A stretch of DNA of 10,729 nucleotides, taken from NCBI GenBank assembly GCA_007132825.1, contig SLNX01000083.1, positions 1 to 10,729 of the forward strand. Direction: 5' to 3'. The translations under genes were made by a program, and so were the position numbers. Source of the stretch: Bacteroidales bacterium. GTDB taxonomy: Bacteria > Bacteroidota > Bacteroidia > Bacteroidales > UBA7960. This document shows, one piece after another, positions 1 to 6,143 of this stretch. The notes under the pieces were generated by a model. The model saw nothing but the letters and a program-made list of their open reading frames with translations. It did not search any database and was not told the origin of the DNA. Position 1 is the stretch's first letter, and every line of letters begins with the position of its first letter.

Positions 1-105
1 GCAGAAGAGAAAAAATATATGTACTATAAGGTTTTGAATGCAGCGAAAAGACTGAAAAAGCCTATGCCATACTGGGCTTCTTTTGAAAAATACATGGATT
101 TTTAG
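1..105 (+). CDS. C-terminal end of an unidentified protein (5' truncated by window edge)
   Basis: An open frame enters from the left edge and runs 34 codons to TAG at 103-105. The other two forward frames hit stops early, so this is the likely coding frame. The visible tail is Lys/Tyr-rich and ends PYWASFEKYMDF. It has no signal, membrane segment or motif that I can assign to a family. The gene after it on the same strand starts 221 bases downstream beyond a repeat-rich spacer, so co-transcription is doubtful. I do not recognise the product. It could also be a fortuitous open frame, although its amino-acid composition looks protein-like. Confidence 0.6.
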   Translation, partial: AEEKKYMYYKVLNAAKRLKKPMPYWASFEKYMDF

Positions 106-200
106 TAATTTTATGGTTTATCAGACGTAGATAGTTTCAATTATTGATCAGAAATTTAAAGATGAAACACCCGTGATAGGTTTTTTTATCACACAGGGGG

Positions 201-239
201 ATGATTGTCGATTACCGATTTTCGATTATCGATTATCGG
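201..239. repeat. Heptamer tandem repeat, unit TCGATTA
   Basis: Consecutive 7-base units can be read directly: 201-207 (degenerate), 208-214 TCGATTA, 215-221 CCGATTT, 222-228 TCGATTA, 229-235 TCGATTA, then a partial TCGG. Three copies are perfect. Because the unit contains TCGA/GATTA it also has weak self-complementarity. Confidence 0.8.
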
Positions 240-250
240 TTGCTTGTTAG

Positions 251-264
251 GCTCGAAGCTCGAA
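251..264. repeat. Two perfect copies of heptamer GCTCGAA
   Basis: GCTCGAA occurs at 251-257 and again at 258-264 with no gap. It has the same unit length as the TCGATTA tract 11 bases upstream but an unrelated sequence. Two copies alone could be chance. The position between two other tandem tracts makes it part of a composite repetitive leader. Confidence 0.6.
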
Positions 265-274
265 GGAAGAAAAA

Positions 275-314
275 CGCTAAACATCTAAACAACTAAACGA
301 CTCAACAACTAAAC
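275..314. repeat. Octamer tandem repeat, unit NNCTAAAC
   Basis: Five 8-base units lie head to tail: CGCTAAAC (275-282), ATCTAAAC (283-290), AACTAAAC (291-298), GACTCAAC (299-306) and AACTAAAC (307-314). A looser TATTATAAAC follows up to 324. The tract ends about 12 bases before the ATG of the beta-barrel gene, so it should form most of that gene's 5' leader if transcription starts upstream. Confidence 0.8.
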
Positions 315-326
315 TATTATAAACAT

Positions 327-1043
327 ATGAAACACCATAAAACCATAACCATACTTTTTGCGATCATTTGCATGGCAACAGATGTCAACGCCTTTGTCCC
401 GGAGAGAATGCATCCAACAGACAGGTTCATGATAACTGTTTTCAGCGACATCTGGCAGGATGTGCCTGAAACAATAGATTTAAGGACCATTCAGCGAGGC
501 GTGAGCATCAGTGCCTTGCAAGATATGCCACTGGGAAGAACAAATCTCTCCGTGGCGGCCGGACTTGCATTTTCAAGCCATAACCTATACAGTGATAACA
601 GGTATATTTTTTCTCTCAATCTTAACCAGTTTCGTTTTGTTCCTATTGAGCCTGATCACGATTATGACAAGAACAAACTAAGCATGAACTATCTGGAGGT
701 ACCAGTACAGCTCAGGTTTAGAACCCGCAATCTCCCCTCAACCCTCCGTTTTTATGCGGGGGTTAAGGCAGGATATCTGTTTCATGCACACACAAAGTTT
801 GTAGGAAAAGAATATTATGATAATGATGCAGATACCGGACCGCCCTTTGTTACAGAACGCACAATCAAAGTAAAGGAGCACAAACTGGACAACATCAACA
901 AATACCGCATAGGGTTAACAGGCACAATAGGATATGGTGCTGTAAACCTTCACCTTTACTATCAGCTAACCGAAACATTCAACAACAACAATGCCTCAGG
1001 GATGTATCCGCTTTCGGTAGGTGTATCTTTCATGATATTCTAA
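327..1043 (+). CDS. PorT-like outer-membrane beta-barrel protein
   Basis: The product is 238 residues. The N-terminus (residues 1-22, MKHHK then a hydrophobic stretch ending VNA) is a Sec signal peptide, so the mature protein is exported. The rest is a chain of short alternating amphipathic strands, for example YLEVPVQLRFRT near 125-135, STLRFYAGVKAGYLF near 137-152 and YRIGLTGTIGYGAVNLHLYY near 193-212. It ends PLSVGVSFMIF with the terminal Phe usual in outer-membrane barrels. The pattern EVPVQLRF, then AGVKAGYL, then PLSVGVSF matches the Bacteroidota 'outer membrane protein beta-barrel' (PorT-like, PF13568-type) family. No ligand or transport role can be inferred; such barrels are small and often of unknown function. 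The ATG is preceded by AT-rich DNA without a Shine-Dalgarno sequence, as is common in this phylum. The stop overlaps the stop of the convergent PAP2-like gene. Confidence 0.85.
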   Translation: MKHHKTITILFAIICMATDVNAFVPERMHPTDRFMITVFSDIWQDVPETIDLRTIQRGVSISALQDMPLGRTNLSVAAGLAFSSHNLYSDNRYIFSLNLNQFRFVPIEPDHDYDKNKLSMNYLEVPVQLRFRTRNLPSTLRFYAGVKAGYLFHAHTKFVGKEYYDNDADTGPPFVTERTIKVKEHKLDNINKYRIGLTGTIGYGAVNLHLYYQLTETFNNNNASGMYPLSVGVSFMIF

Positions 1044-1660
1044 CTGAAATAGAAATACAAGCCAAGCATCATTAACATTCCAGTCAGATATCCCGTATAG
1101 ACCTGGGCCGGACTGTGGGTTTTCAGTATCAGGCGGGCTGTTCCGGTACATCCGGAGGCCAGGAATGCCAGAATAATCAGCCATGCGATATCTGCACGTA
1201 GCAGCAGTGAAGCAACAATAAGGAAGCCCGTGAATCCACCGAGAGAAACCATGTGAATGCTGATCTTCCATACAAAAGAGATCATTAGGGTAAGCATGAC
1301 CAGCAATGTGGCGATAATAATGAAAAAATACACCAATGATGGCAGTGAGATCTGCCGCAACAAGTAATAGGTCATAAAAAAAAGAACTGCAGTAACAAGC
1401 AACGGCAATATTCTTTCGTTTCGTTCGGTGAGCCTGAAATCTTTTACATAACCTGTTTTTTTCATAATCCAAACCGCCATAACGGGAGCAATAGCAGTAT
1501 TCATAAAAATGATCAGCATGATAAACCTTCTGGCATCCTGACTAACGGTAAATGAAAGATGGGAGTTGATCTGAAAAAGGACAAAGATTCCAAGTGTGGG
1601 TATCAGCAAAGGATGAAAAACGGCAGAGCATAATCTTGCGAAGCGTTCACTAACCGGCAT
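1040..1660 (-). CDS. PAP2-like integral membrane protein with degenerate catalytic motifs
   Basis: The product is 206 residues with about six or seven hydrophobic segments (roughly 12-34, 46-66, 85-103, 107-130, 137-155, 158-173 and 187-204). It resembles type 2 phosphatidic acid phosphatases, which remove phosphate from lipid phosphates such as undecaprenyl pyrophosphate at the membrane. Traces of the three PAP2 motifs are visible. K73-x6-R80 is followed by Asn rather than Pro. His136 lies in SIH rather than PSGH. R176-x5-H182 is followed by x3-Gln186 where the family has Asp. The nucleophile-type His182 is kept but the relay Asp is not, so activity is uncertain. The ATG lies 2 bases after the rpoN stop and is served by AAAGGAG (1675-1669) inside the rpoN end, which fixes the start and implies translational coupling. 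It may be a non-catalytic PAP2 homologue. Confidence 0.75.
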   Translation of the reverse strand: MPVSERFARLCSAVFHPLLIPTLGIFVLFQINSHLSFTVSQDARRFIMLIIFMNTAIAPVMAVWIMKKTGYVKDFRLTERNERILPLLVTAVLFFMTYYLLRQISLPSLVYFFIIIATLLVMLTLMISFVWKISIHMVSLGGFTGFLIVASLLLRADIAWLIILAFLASGCTGTARLILKTHSPAQVYTGYLTGMLMMLGLYFYFS

Positions 1661-1662
1661 TG

Positions 1663-3147
1663 TTACAACTCCTTTCGCAGTCTGGCCACGGGAATATCCA
1701 GTTGCTCACGGTATTTAGCCACTGTTCTCCGGGCAATGTTATACCCTTTTTCCTTAAGAATGCTTGCAAGTTCATCATCTGTAAGTGGCTTCTTTTTGCT
1801 TTCTGCCTCGATGCAATCCTGCAGGATTTTTTTCACCTCCCTTGTAGATACCTCTTCCCCTTTATCGGTTTGCATCGACTCAGAGAAGAATTCCTTCAAC
1901 AGGAAAGTTCCAAAGGGTGTTTGGATATATTTGCTATTGGCGACTCTTGAGATGGTGGAAATGTCGAGCTGTACCATGTCGGCTATATCCTTCAGAATCA
2001 TAGGTCGCAGTTTTGTTTCATCCCCTGTAAGAAAATACTCCCTTTGAAAATCAAGGATTGCCTGCATGGTAATCATGAGTGTATGCTGCCGTTGCTTGAT
2101 GGCGTCGATAAACCATTTTGCACTGTCGATCTTTTGTTTTACAAAGAACAGAGCCTCTTTTTGCCGTTTGTCTGCTTTTCCTTTGGAGTCTGCCATGGCC
2201 TGGAACATCTCCGAGTAGGTTTTGTTAATCCGAAGATCGGGTGCGTTGGAGCTGTTCAGGGAAAGTTCCATTTCACCGTCATTATGGACGAGAATAAAAT
2301 CAGGCACAACATATTCAGCTGCTTTGCCAGATTCTTGAAGCGAATTGCCCGGTTTGGGATTCAGCTTCAGTACTTCATCAACGGCTTCTTTCAGTTCCTG
2401 ATCCGTCATGTTGTGTTTCTTACTGATCTTGTCGAAGTGTTTTTTTGTGAAGTCGTTGAAGTTTTTTTCAAGCATTACGGTTGCATGCAGAACCGCTTTT
2501 GTTTTAGGCTGTTTCCGGCGTATTTGGATAAGGAGGCATTCCTGCAAGTCGCGGGCACCGATCCCGGGTGGGTCAAATTCCTGTATCAAACGCAACAGGT
2601 CCAATACTTCCGCGAAGTTTGATTTGATATTCTGATTGAAAGCGAGGTCATCAATGAGTGAATGGATGTCACGCTGCAGGTAACCCGATTCATCAATGTT
2701 CCCAATGATGTGTCGCGCAATGAGTTCTTCCCGCTCAGATAGCTTCTTTAAGCCCAGCTGGGTGAGCAGCACCTCTTGCGGTGTTGCTCCTGCCACATAA
2801 GGAACCTCCCGGGTTTCTTCATCGGCAGAAGTATTGTGGGCATTCAGCCTGTACTCGGGAATCTCTTCGTCGTCAATGTAATCGCTAAAGTCAAACTCGT
2901 CTTCTCCACTCGCCTCAACTTCGTCGTAATCATCTCCGGTTTCCATGGAACTTTCAAAATCATCCTGCTCATGCTGTTCCATTTCATCCTGGAAGTCATC
3001 ACCTTCCTCAAGTGCAGGGTTTTCTTCAATTTCCTGCTTAATACGCTGATCAAGCAAAAGGGTTGGCACCTGCAAAAGTTTCATCAGCTGAATCTGCTGA
3101 GGAGAAAGTTTTTGCATCAACTTTTGCTGCAACCTTTGCTTTAACAT
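1663..3147 (-). CDS. rpoN: RNA polymerase sigma-54 factor RpoN
   Basis: At 494 residues this is full length for sigma-54, the alternative sigma factor that binds -24/-12 promoters and needs an AAA+ activator to open them. The Gln/Leu-rich region I (residues 1-50, with QKLMQKLSPQQIQLMKLLQ) is the activator-responsive segment. Residues about 46-115 form an unusually acidic region II rich in Asp/Glu. A core-binding domain follows from about 120 to 330. A helix-turn-helix around 385-410 contains STISRVANSKY followed by TPFGTF. The RpoN box ARRTVAKYRE at 472-481 is intact; it reads the -24 element. The gene lies 68 bases after asnS on the same strand, an arrangement I associate with Bacteroidota. 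It is followed 2 bases later by the PAP2-like gene. No activator gene is present in the window. Confidence 0.97.
   Translation of the reverse strand: MLKQRLQQKLMQKLSPQQIQLMKLLQVPTLLLDQRIKQEIEENPALEEGDDFQDEMEQHEQDDFESSMETGDDYDEVEASGEDEFDFSDYIDDEEIPEYRLNAHNTSADEETREVPYVAGATPQEVLLTQLGLKKLSEREELIARHIIGNIDESGYLQRDIHSLIDDLAFNQNIKSNFAEVLDLLRLIQEFDPPGIGARDLQECLLIQIRRKQPKTKAVLHATVMLEKNFNDFTKKHFDKISKKHNMTDQELKEAVDEVLKLNPKPGNSLQESGKAAEYVVPDFILVHNDGEMELSLNSSNAPDLRINKTYSEMFQAMADSKGKADKRQKEALFFVKQKIDSAKWFIDAIKQRQHTLMITMQAILDFQREYFLTGDETKLRPMILKDIADMVQLDISTISRVANSKYIQTPFGTFLLKEFFSESMQTDKGEEVSTREVKKILQDCIEAESKKKPLTDDELASILKEKGYNIARRTVAKYREQLDIPVARLRKEL
1669..1675 (-). promoter_or_regulatory. Ribosome binding site of the PAP2-like gene inside rpoN
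   Basis: On the minus strand AAAGGAG lies 8 bases before the ATG at 1660, within the last sense codons of rpoN. Clear Shine-Dalgarno sequences are rare in this window, so this one supports both the start assignment and coupled translation of the two genes. Confidence 0.6.
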
Positions 3148-3182
3148 CGGATTAGTAAATTATTTATTCTTACGCTTTACAT

Positions 3183-3190
3183 CAAAAATA
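3183..3190 (-). promoter_or_regulatory. Possible -7 box for rpoN
   Basis: On the minus strand TATTTTTG fits the Bacteroidota TAnnTTTG -7 consensus and lies about 35 bases before the rpoN ATG in the asnS-rpoN gap. No well-spaced TTG/TTTG -33 element accompanies it, and AT-rich DNA yields such matches by chance. If real, rpoN could be transcribed separately from asnS. Confidence 0.3.
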
Positions 3191-3215
3191 CTAAAAATGG
3201 ACAAATAACCATCAA

Positions 3216-4625
3216 CTAAAATTCGGCATTTTGTGGTGTTCTTGGAAAAGGAATTACATCACGAATATTGCCCATTCCACTAACAAAAAGCATGAGCCTT
3301 TCGAAGCCCAGGCCAAAACCGCTATGCGGCGCCGTTCCAAACTTTCGGGTTTCGAGATACCACCAAACATCTTCCTGATGGATTCCCATTTCTTCAATGC
3401 GTTTCTGCAGCTTATCATAATCCTCCTCGCGCTGTGACCCACCAATAATCTCGCCAATTTTTGGAAACAGCACATCCATTGCGCGAACGGTTTTCCCATC
3501 ATCATTCTGTTTCATATAGAACGCTTTGATCTCTTTGGGATAATCGGTCAGGATAACAGGCTTTTTAAAGTGCTGTTCCACAAGATAACGTTCATGCTCC
3601 GACTGCAGATCAACACCCCACTTCACCGGATATTCAAATTTCTTTCCGGATTTCTCAAGAATTTCGATCGCTTCCGTATAGCTCATACGTTGGAATGTAT
3701 GCTGAGTAACATGCTGAAGCCTTTCTATCAGTTGGTTATCATATTGCTTCTGCAAAAACTCCAGATCATCAATACAGTTGTCAAGAATATAGGTAACCAG
3801 ATACTTAAGAAAGTCTTCGGCCAGGTCCATATTGTCATGAATGTCATAAAACGCCATTTCCGGTTCAATCATCCAAAATTCGGCAAGGTGGCGTGAGGTA
3901 TTGGAGTTTTCAGCCCTGAATGTGGGTCCGAAGGTATAAATATTGGAAAGTGCGAGTGCCCCAAGCTCCCCTTCAAGCTGTCCGGAGACTGTCAGGTTGG
4001 TTTCCTTGCCAAAAAAGTCATGGCTGTAATCCACGTTTCCATCTTTTTTGCATGGAACCTTTTTCAAGTCAAGAGTTGTTACACGAAACATAGCACCGGC
4101 CCCTTCGGCATCGGATCCGGTAATGATAGGTGTGTGGAGGTAGTAGAAACCATTGTCGTTAAAATACTTGTGTATTGCAAATGACAGGGCGTGTCTCAAA
4201 CGGAAGACAGCACCAAATGTGTTGGTTCGTGGCCTGAGGTGTGCGATCTCCCTCAGAAACTCAAGCGTGTGGCCTTTTTTCTGCAAGGGATATTTTTCGG
4301 GATCAGCACTGCCATAAACAAATATTTCACCGGCCTGTATCTCCACCCTTTGTCCTTTCCCTTGTGATTCAACAAGCTTTCCATTCACAGAAATACATGC
4401 CCCTGTTGTGATCTGACGCAGGATCTCATCGTTGCCAAAGCTCTGCACATCAACCACAACCTGAATGCTATGTATAACAGAACCATCATTCACCGCAATG
4501 AACGCTACATTTTTGTTACCACGGCGCGTACGCACCCAACCTTTTACATTCACTTCTCCTCCAATAAGATCGCTGCTGCTCTCTTGCAACAGGTCAAATA
4601 CCCGGTGTCTTTGAATCGTTTTCAT
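3216..4625 (-). CDS. asnS: Asparaginyl-tRNA synthetase
   Basis: The product is 469 residues, normal for bacterial AsnRS. This cytoplasmic class IIb enzyme charges tRNA-Asn with asparagine using ATP. Residues about 18-105 form the N-terminal OB-fold that reads the anticodon (GWVRTRRGNKNVAFIAVNDGS). The class II core follows. Motif 2 is at 236-256 with FRAEN, then RHLAEFWMIEPE. Motif 3 near 436-444 reads GFGLGFERL. The ending IPFPRTPQNAEF is the AsnRS signature and separates it from AspRS and LysRS. The start ATG gives MKTIQRHRVFDLL, a natural beginning, without a Shine-Dalgarno sequence. It is the first gene of a leftward cluster with rpoN and the PAP2-like gene, with a 252-base gap upstream to the glycosyltransferase gene. 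Presence of AsnRS indicates direct Asn-tRNA synthesis. Confidence 0.98.
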   Translation of the reverse strand: MKTIQRHRVFDLLQESSSDLIGGEVNVKGWVRTRRGNKNVAFIAVNDGSVIHSIQVVVDVQSFGNDEILRQITTGACISVNGKLVESQGKGQRVEIQAGEIFVYGSADPEKYPLQKKGHTLEFLREIAHLRPRTNTFGAVFRLRHALSFAIHKYFNDNGFYYLHTPIITGSDAEGAGAMFRVTTLDLKKVPCKKDGNVDYSHDFFGKETNLTVSGQLEGELGALALSNIYTFGPTFRAENSNTSRHLAEFWMIEPEMAFYDIHDNMDLAEDFLKYLVTYILDNCIDDLEFLQKQYDNQLIERLQHVTQHTFQRMSYTEAIEILEKSGKKFEYPVKWGVDLQSEHERYLVEQHFKKPVILTDYPKEIKAFYMKQNDDGKTVRAMDVLFPKIGEIIGGSQREEDYDKLQKRIEEMGIHQEDVWWYLETRKFGTAPHSGFGLGFERLMLFVSGMGNIRDVIPFPRTPQNAEF

Positions 4626-4706
4626 TTTTTACTTCATTTCTTTGTTTGGTTACCTGACACTCATTTTTCATTACTAATGACATCTTTGCATGCTTAGCCT
4701 GAAAAT

Positions 4707-4781
4707 CTTTTGCGGCCTTTGCTTGGTTTTATTTGTTCAACGCAAAAATCGCAAAGATAAAAACACGCAAAATCGCAAAGA
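4707..4781. repeat. CGCAAAAATCGCAAAGA direct repeat with inverted arm
   Basis: Two near-identical direct copies sit 8 bases apart: a 17-base copy at 4741-4757 and a 16-base copy at 4766-4781 that lacks one A. An inverted copy, CTTTTGCGGCCTTTGC, lies at 4707-4722. Bases 4709-4722 can pair with 4742-4755 in 12 of 14 positions, including one G-T, leaving a 19-base loop. Stacked 'CGCAAAG' words of this kind are, to my knowledge, common in Bacteroidota intergenic DNA. Confidence 0.65.
4752..4779 (-). promoter_or_regulatory. Possible asnS promoter within the repeat
   Basis: On the minus strand TATCTTTG (4759-4752) matches TAnnTTTG, and TTTG (4779-4776) lies 16 bases upstream, close to the spacing expected for a -33 element. 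The start of transcription would fall about 120 bases before the asnS ATG. The match arises from the CTTTGCG repeat itself, so it may be coincidental. Confidence 0.35.
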
Positions 4782-4877
4782 AACAGACCTTACCAACCGG
4801 CGTTTAAAAAAAAGAACAATAAACACATATGTCTTGCCCGCACAAAAATACACACATTTTCGGATTCGATCAACGCC

Positions 4878-6002
4878 CTATATGAAGCATTTTTCGATGC
4901 TTGACCACATAAGGTCTGCGGTTTTATCCCAGGAGAATTTTTCACGCTGTTTGCGACCATTTTCGATCAGTTTTTCCCGCAATTTGCGGTCGTTGGCCAT
5001 GCTGGTCATCGCACCGGCAATCTGTTCAACCAAAGATGGATCAACTAACAAAGCAGCATCCCCTGCAACTTCTGGCATGCTTGTGCAATTGGATGTAATA
5101 ACAGGCACATCACATTGCATCGCTTCAATGATCGGAATACCAAACCCCTCAAAATGGGAAACCAGCAATAAAGCCTTCGATGCAGCAACGATTTTTCTAA
5201 GGTCTTCATTGTATTGACGACCCACAAAAAGTACATCTTTCTGATGATGCATCGATTGATACACCTTTCGCAATTCGGACGAACCGAACATAGACGCACC
5301 AACAATCAGCAATTTATGCCCCCCGCTATCGGTTTCCTTAAATCGATCAAATGCCCGAAGCATGTTGTCAATATTTTTTCGCTTGTGCAAGGCGCCTATA
5401 TAAACAAAATAGGGGGCTCCTTCTGCAAACTGACGTCTGACATTTGTGGCAATCCCTCCTTGAACTGGCCTGAATGCTTCATGCACACCGTTATACACAA
5501 CATCAATGTGGTTTTCCGGATATCCGAATGTTTGGGTAATATCTCTTTTTGAATATTCTGAAACAGTGACTATTCGTTTAGCTTTTTTGACGTACTTCGG
5601 GAAAAACCTGTTGTAATACCAAGCGGTCAGGGAGGGCAAATAATCCGGATGGTGCATAAAATTAAGATCGTGAAACACGGGCAACTGCAGACCTTTATAT
5701 CTTTGAGAAAGAAATCCGTCGGGAGAAACATACAAATCCGGCTTCGTTTTATTCAGAAACCGTGTAAGTGCGAATTCAAAAAACAGATAAAACAAAAAGG
5801 GATGGCGCGCTTGAGGAAACAGCACAATGGGCTTTACATTGCCTCCAAAAACAAACTCCTGACCGTAGGGACGATCAAACACGAAATAAAAAGTGACATC
5901 CGGATGGCTATGAACAATTCGCTTGAATGTATGATAGGTAAACCACCCTATCCCTTCAAGCTTCCCTTGCAACAACAACCGGGTGTTTACAACGATCTTC
6001 AA
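4878..6002 (-). CDS. Glycosyltransferase, GT4-like (GT-B fold)
   Basis: The 374-residue product has the two Rossmann-like halves of a GT-B retaining glycosyltransferase, which moves a sugar from a nucleotide-sugar donor to an acceptor, usually for surface polysaccharide or lipopolysaccharide. The N-terminal half (about 1-175) includes IVTVSEYSKRDI at 144-155 and VVYNGV at 168-173. The C-terminal half has YIGALHKRKN at 201-210, LLIVG near 231-235 and FVGRQYNEDL near 259-268. The E-x7-E donor-binding motif is EGFGIPIIE, Glu285 and Glu293, followed by VPVITSN and MPEVAGDAALLVDP. The start is TTG: the natural N-terminus LKIVVNTRLL begins there, a stop lies 8 codons upstream, and the first in-frame ATG would remove over 100 residues. 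No other polysaccharide genes flank it, so acceptor and pathway are unknown. It is divergent from fba. Confidence 0.9.
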   Translation of the reverse strand: MKIVVNTRLLLQGKLEGIGWFTYHTFKRIVHSHPDVTFYFVFDRPYGQEFVFGGNVKPIVLFPQARHPFLFYLFFEFALTRFLNKTKPDLYVSPDGFLSQRYKGLQLPVFHDLNFMHHPDYLPSLTAWYYNRFFPKYVKKAKRIVTVSEYSKRDITQTFGYPENHIDVVYNGVHEAFRPVQGGIATNVRRQFAEGAPYFVYIGALHKRKNIDNMLRAFDRFKETDSGGHKLLIVGASMFGSSELRKVYQSMHHQKDVLFVGRQYNEDLRKIVAASKALLLVSHFEGFGIPIIEAMQCDVPVITSNCTSMPEVAGDAALLVDPSLVEQIAGAMTSMANDRKLREKLIENGRKQREKFSWDKTADLMWSSIEKCFI

Positions 6003-6075
6003 AGCACAAACAATATTTAGCGATTAATGAAAAGTGGGGCCGGCATACTTGGTTATACCAACCAGACATAAAAGG

Positions 6076-6083
6076 CAAAAATA
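6076..6083 (-). promoter_or_regulatory. Possible -7 box for the glycosyltransferase gene
   Basis: On the minus strand TATTTTTG fits TAnnTTTG about 74 bases before the TTG start. No -33 partner is apparent and the region is AT-rich, so the call is weak. Confidence 0.25.
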
Positions 6084-6096
6084 TATTTTTATTTCA

Positions 6097-6104
6097 TAAC
6101 TTTG
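6097..6104 (+). promoter_or_regulatory. -7 box of the fba promoter
   Basis: TAACTTTG matches the Bacteroidota -7 consensus TAnnTTTG exactly and would place the transcript start near 6111, giving a leader of roughly 33 bases. A -33 TTG is not obvious at the expected distance. The same octamer occurs before the lipoprotein gene at 9359-9366. Confidence 0.55.
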
Positions 6105-6143
6105 AAACCAGATTTACATTATAAAAATTAAAAATCAATCAAA

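Larger units (their letters stand above)
106..326. other. Repeat-rich intergenic spacer
   Basis: This non-coding spacer lies between two rightward genes. The left half is plain AT-rich DNA with a small hairpin (GTGATA at 173-178 against TATCAC at 187-192) that lacks a following T-tract. The right half is almost wholly short tandem repeats, listed separately, that run up to the start of the next gene. I see no TAnnTTTG -7 box on the + strand and no Shine-Dalgarno sequence before the ATG at 327, so the promoter of the downstream gene is not apparent. Confidence 0.6.
4626..4877. other. Intergenic spacer between glycosyltransferase gene and asnS
   Basis: This 252-base AT-rich region lies between two leftward genes. 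It carries a CTTTGCG-type repeat with an inverted arm (4707-4781), a candidate asnS promoter overlapping it, and an A8 run at 4806-4813 with no GC-rich stem in front of it on the minus strand. I find no convincing small gene and no clear intrinsic terminator for the glycosyltransferase gene. Confidence 0.55.

Noticed and set aside
170..199. Hairpin GTGATA/TATCAC as an intrinsic terminator of the first gene
   Set aside because: The stem is only 6 base pairs, the T-run sits in the loop rather than after the stem, and the following bases are G-rich, so it does not fit a standard terminator.
201..314. CRISPR-like array
   Set aside because: The units are 7-8 bases and head to tail with no spacers, and there are no cas genes nearby.
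996..1472. 158-codon minus-strand open frame overlapping the PAP2-like gene and the end of the barrel gene
   Set aside because: It lies in another frame of a well-supported membrane protein gene, extends across the shared stop into the opposite gene, and its product has no recognisable domain.
2044..2622. 192-codon plus-strand open frame inside rpoN
   Set aside because: It is antisense to highly conserved sigma-54 coding sequence; its Phe/Leu/Cys-rich product is typical of antisense translation of this gene.
4806..4813. A8 run (T8 on the minus strand) as a terminator for the glycosyltransferase gene
   Set aside because: No GC-rich stem immediately precedes it on the transcribed strand. The only complementary pieces (GGCGTT near 4800 and AACGCC near 4872) are about 70 bases apart.
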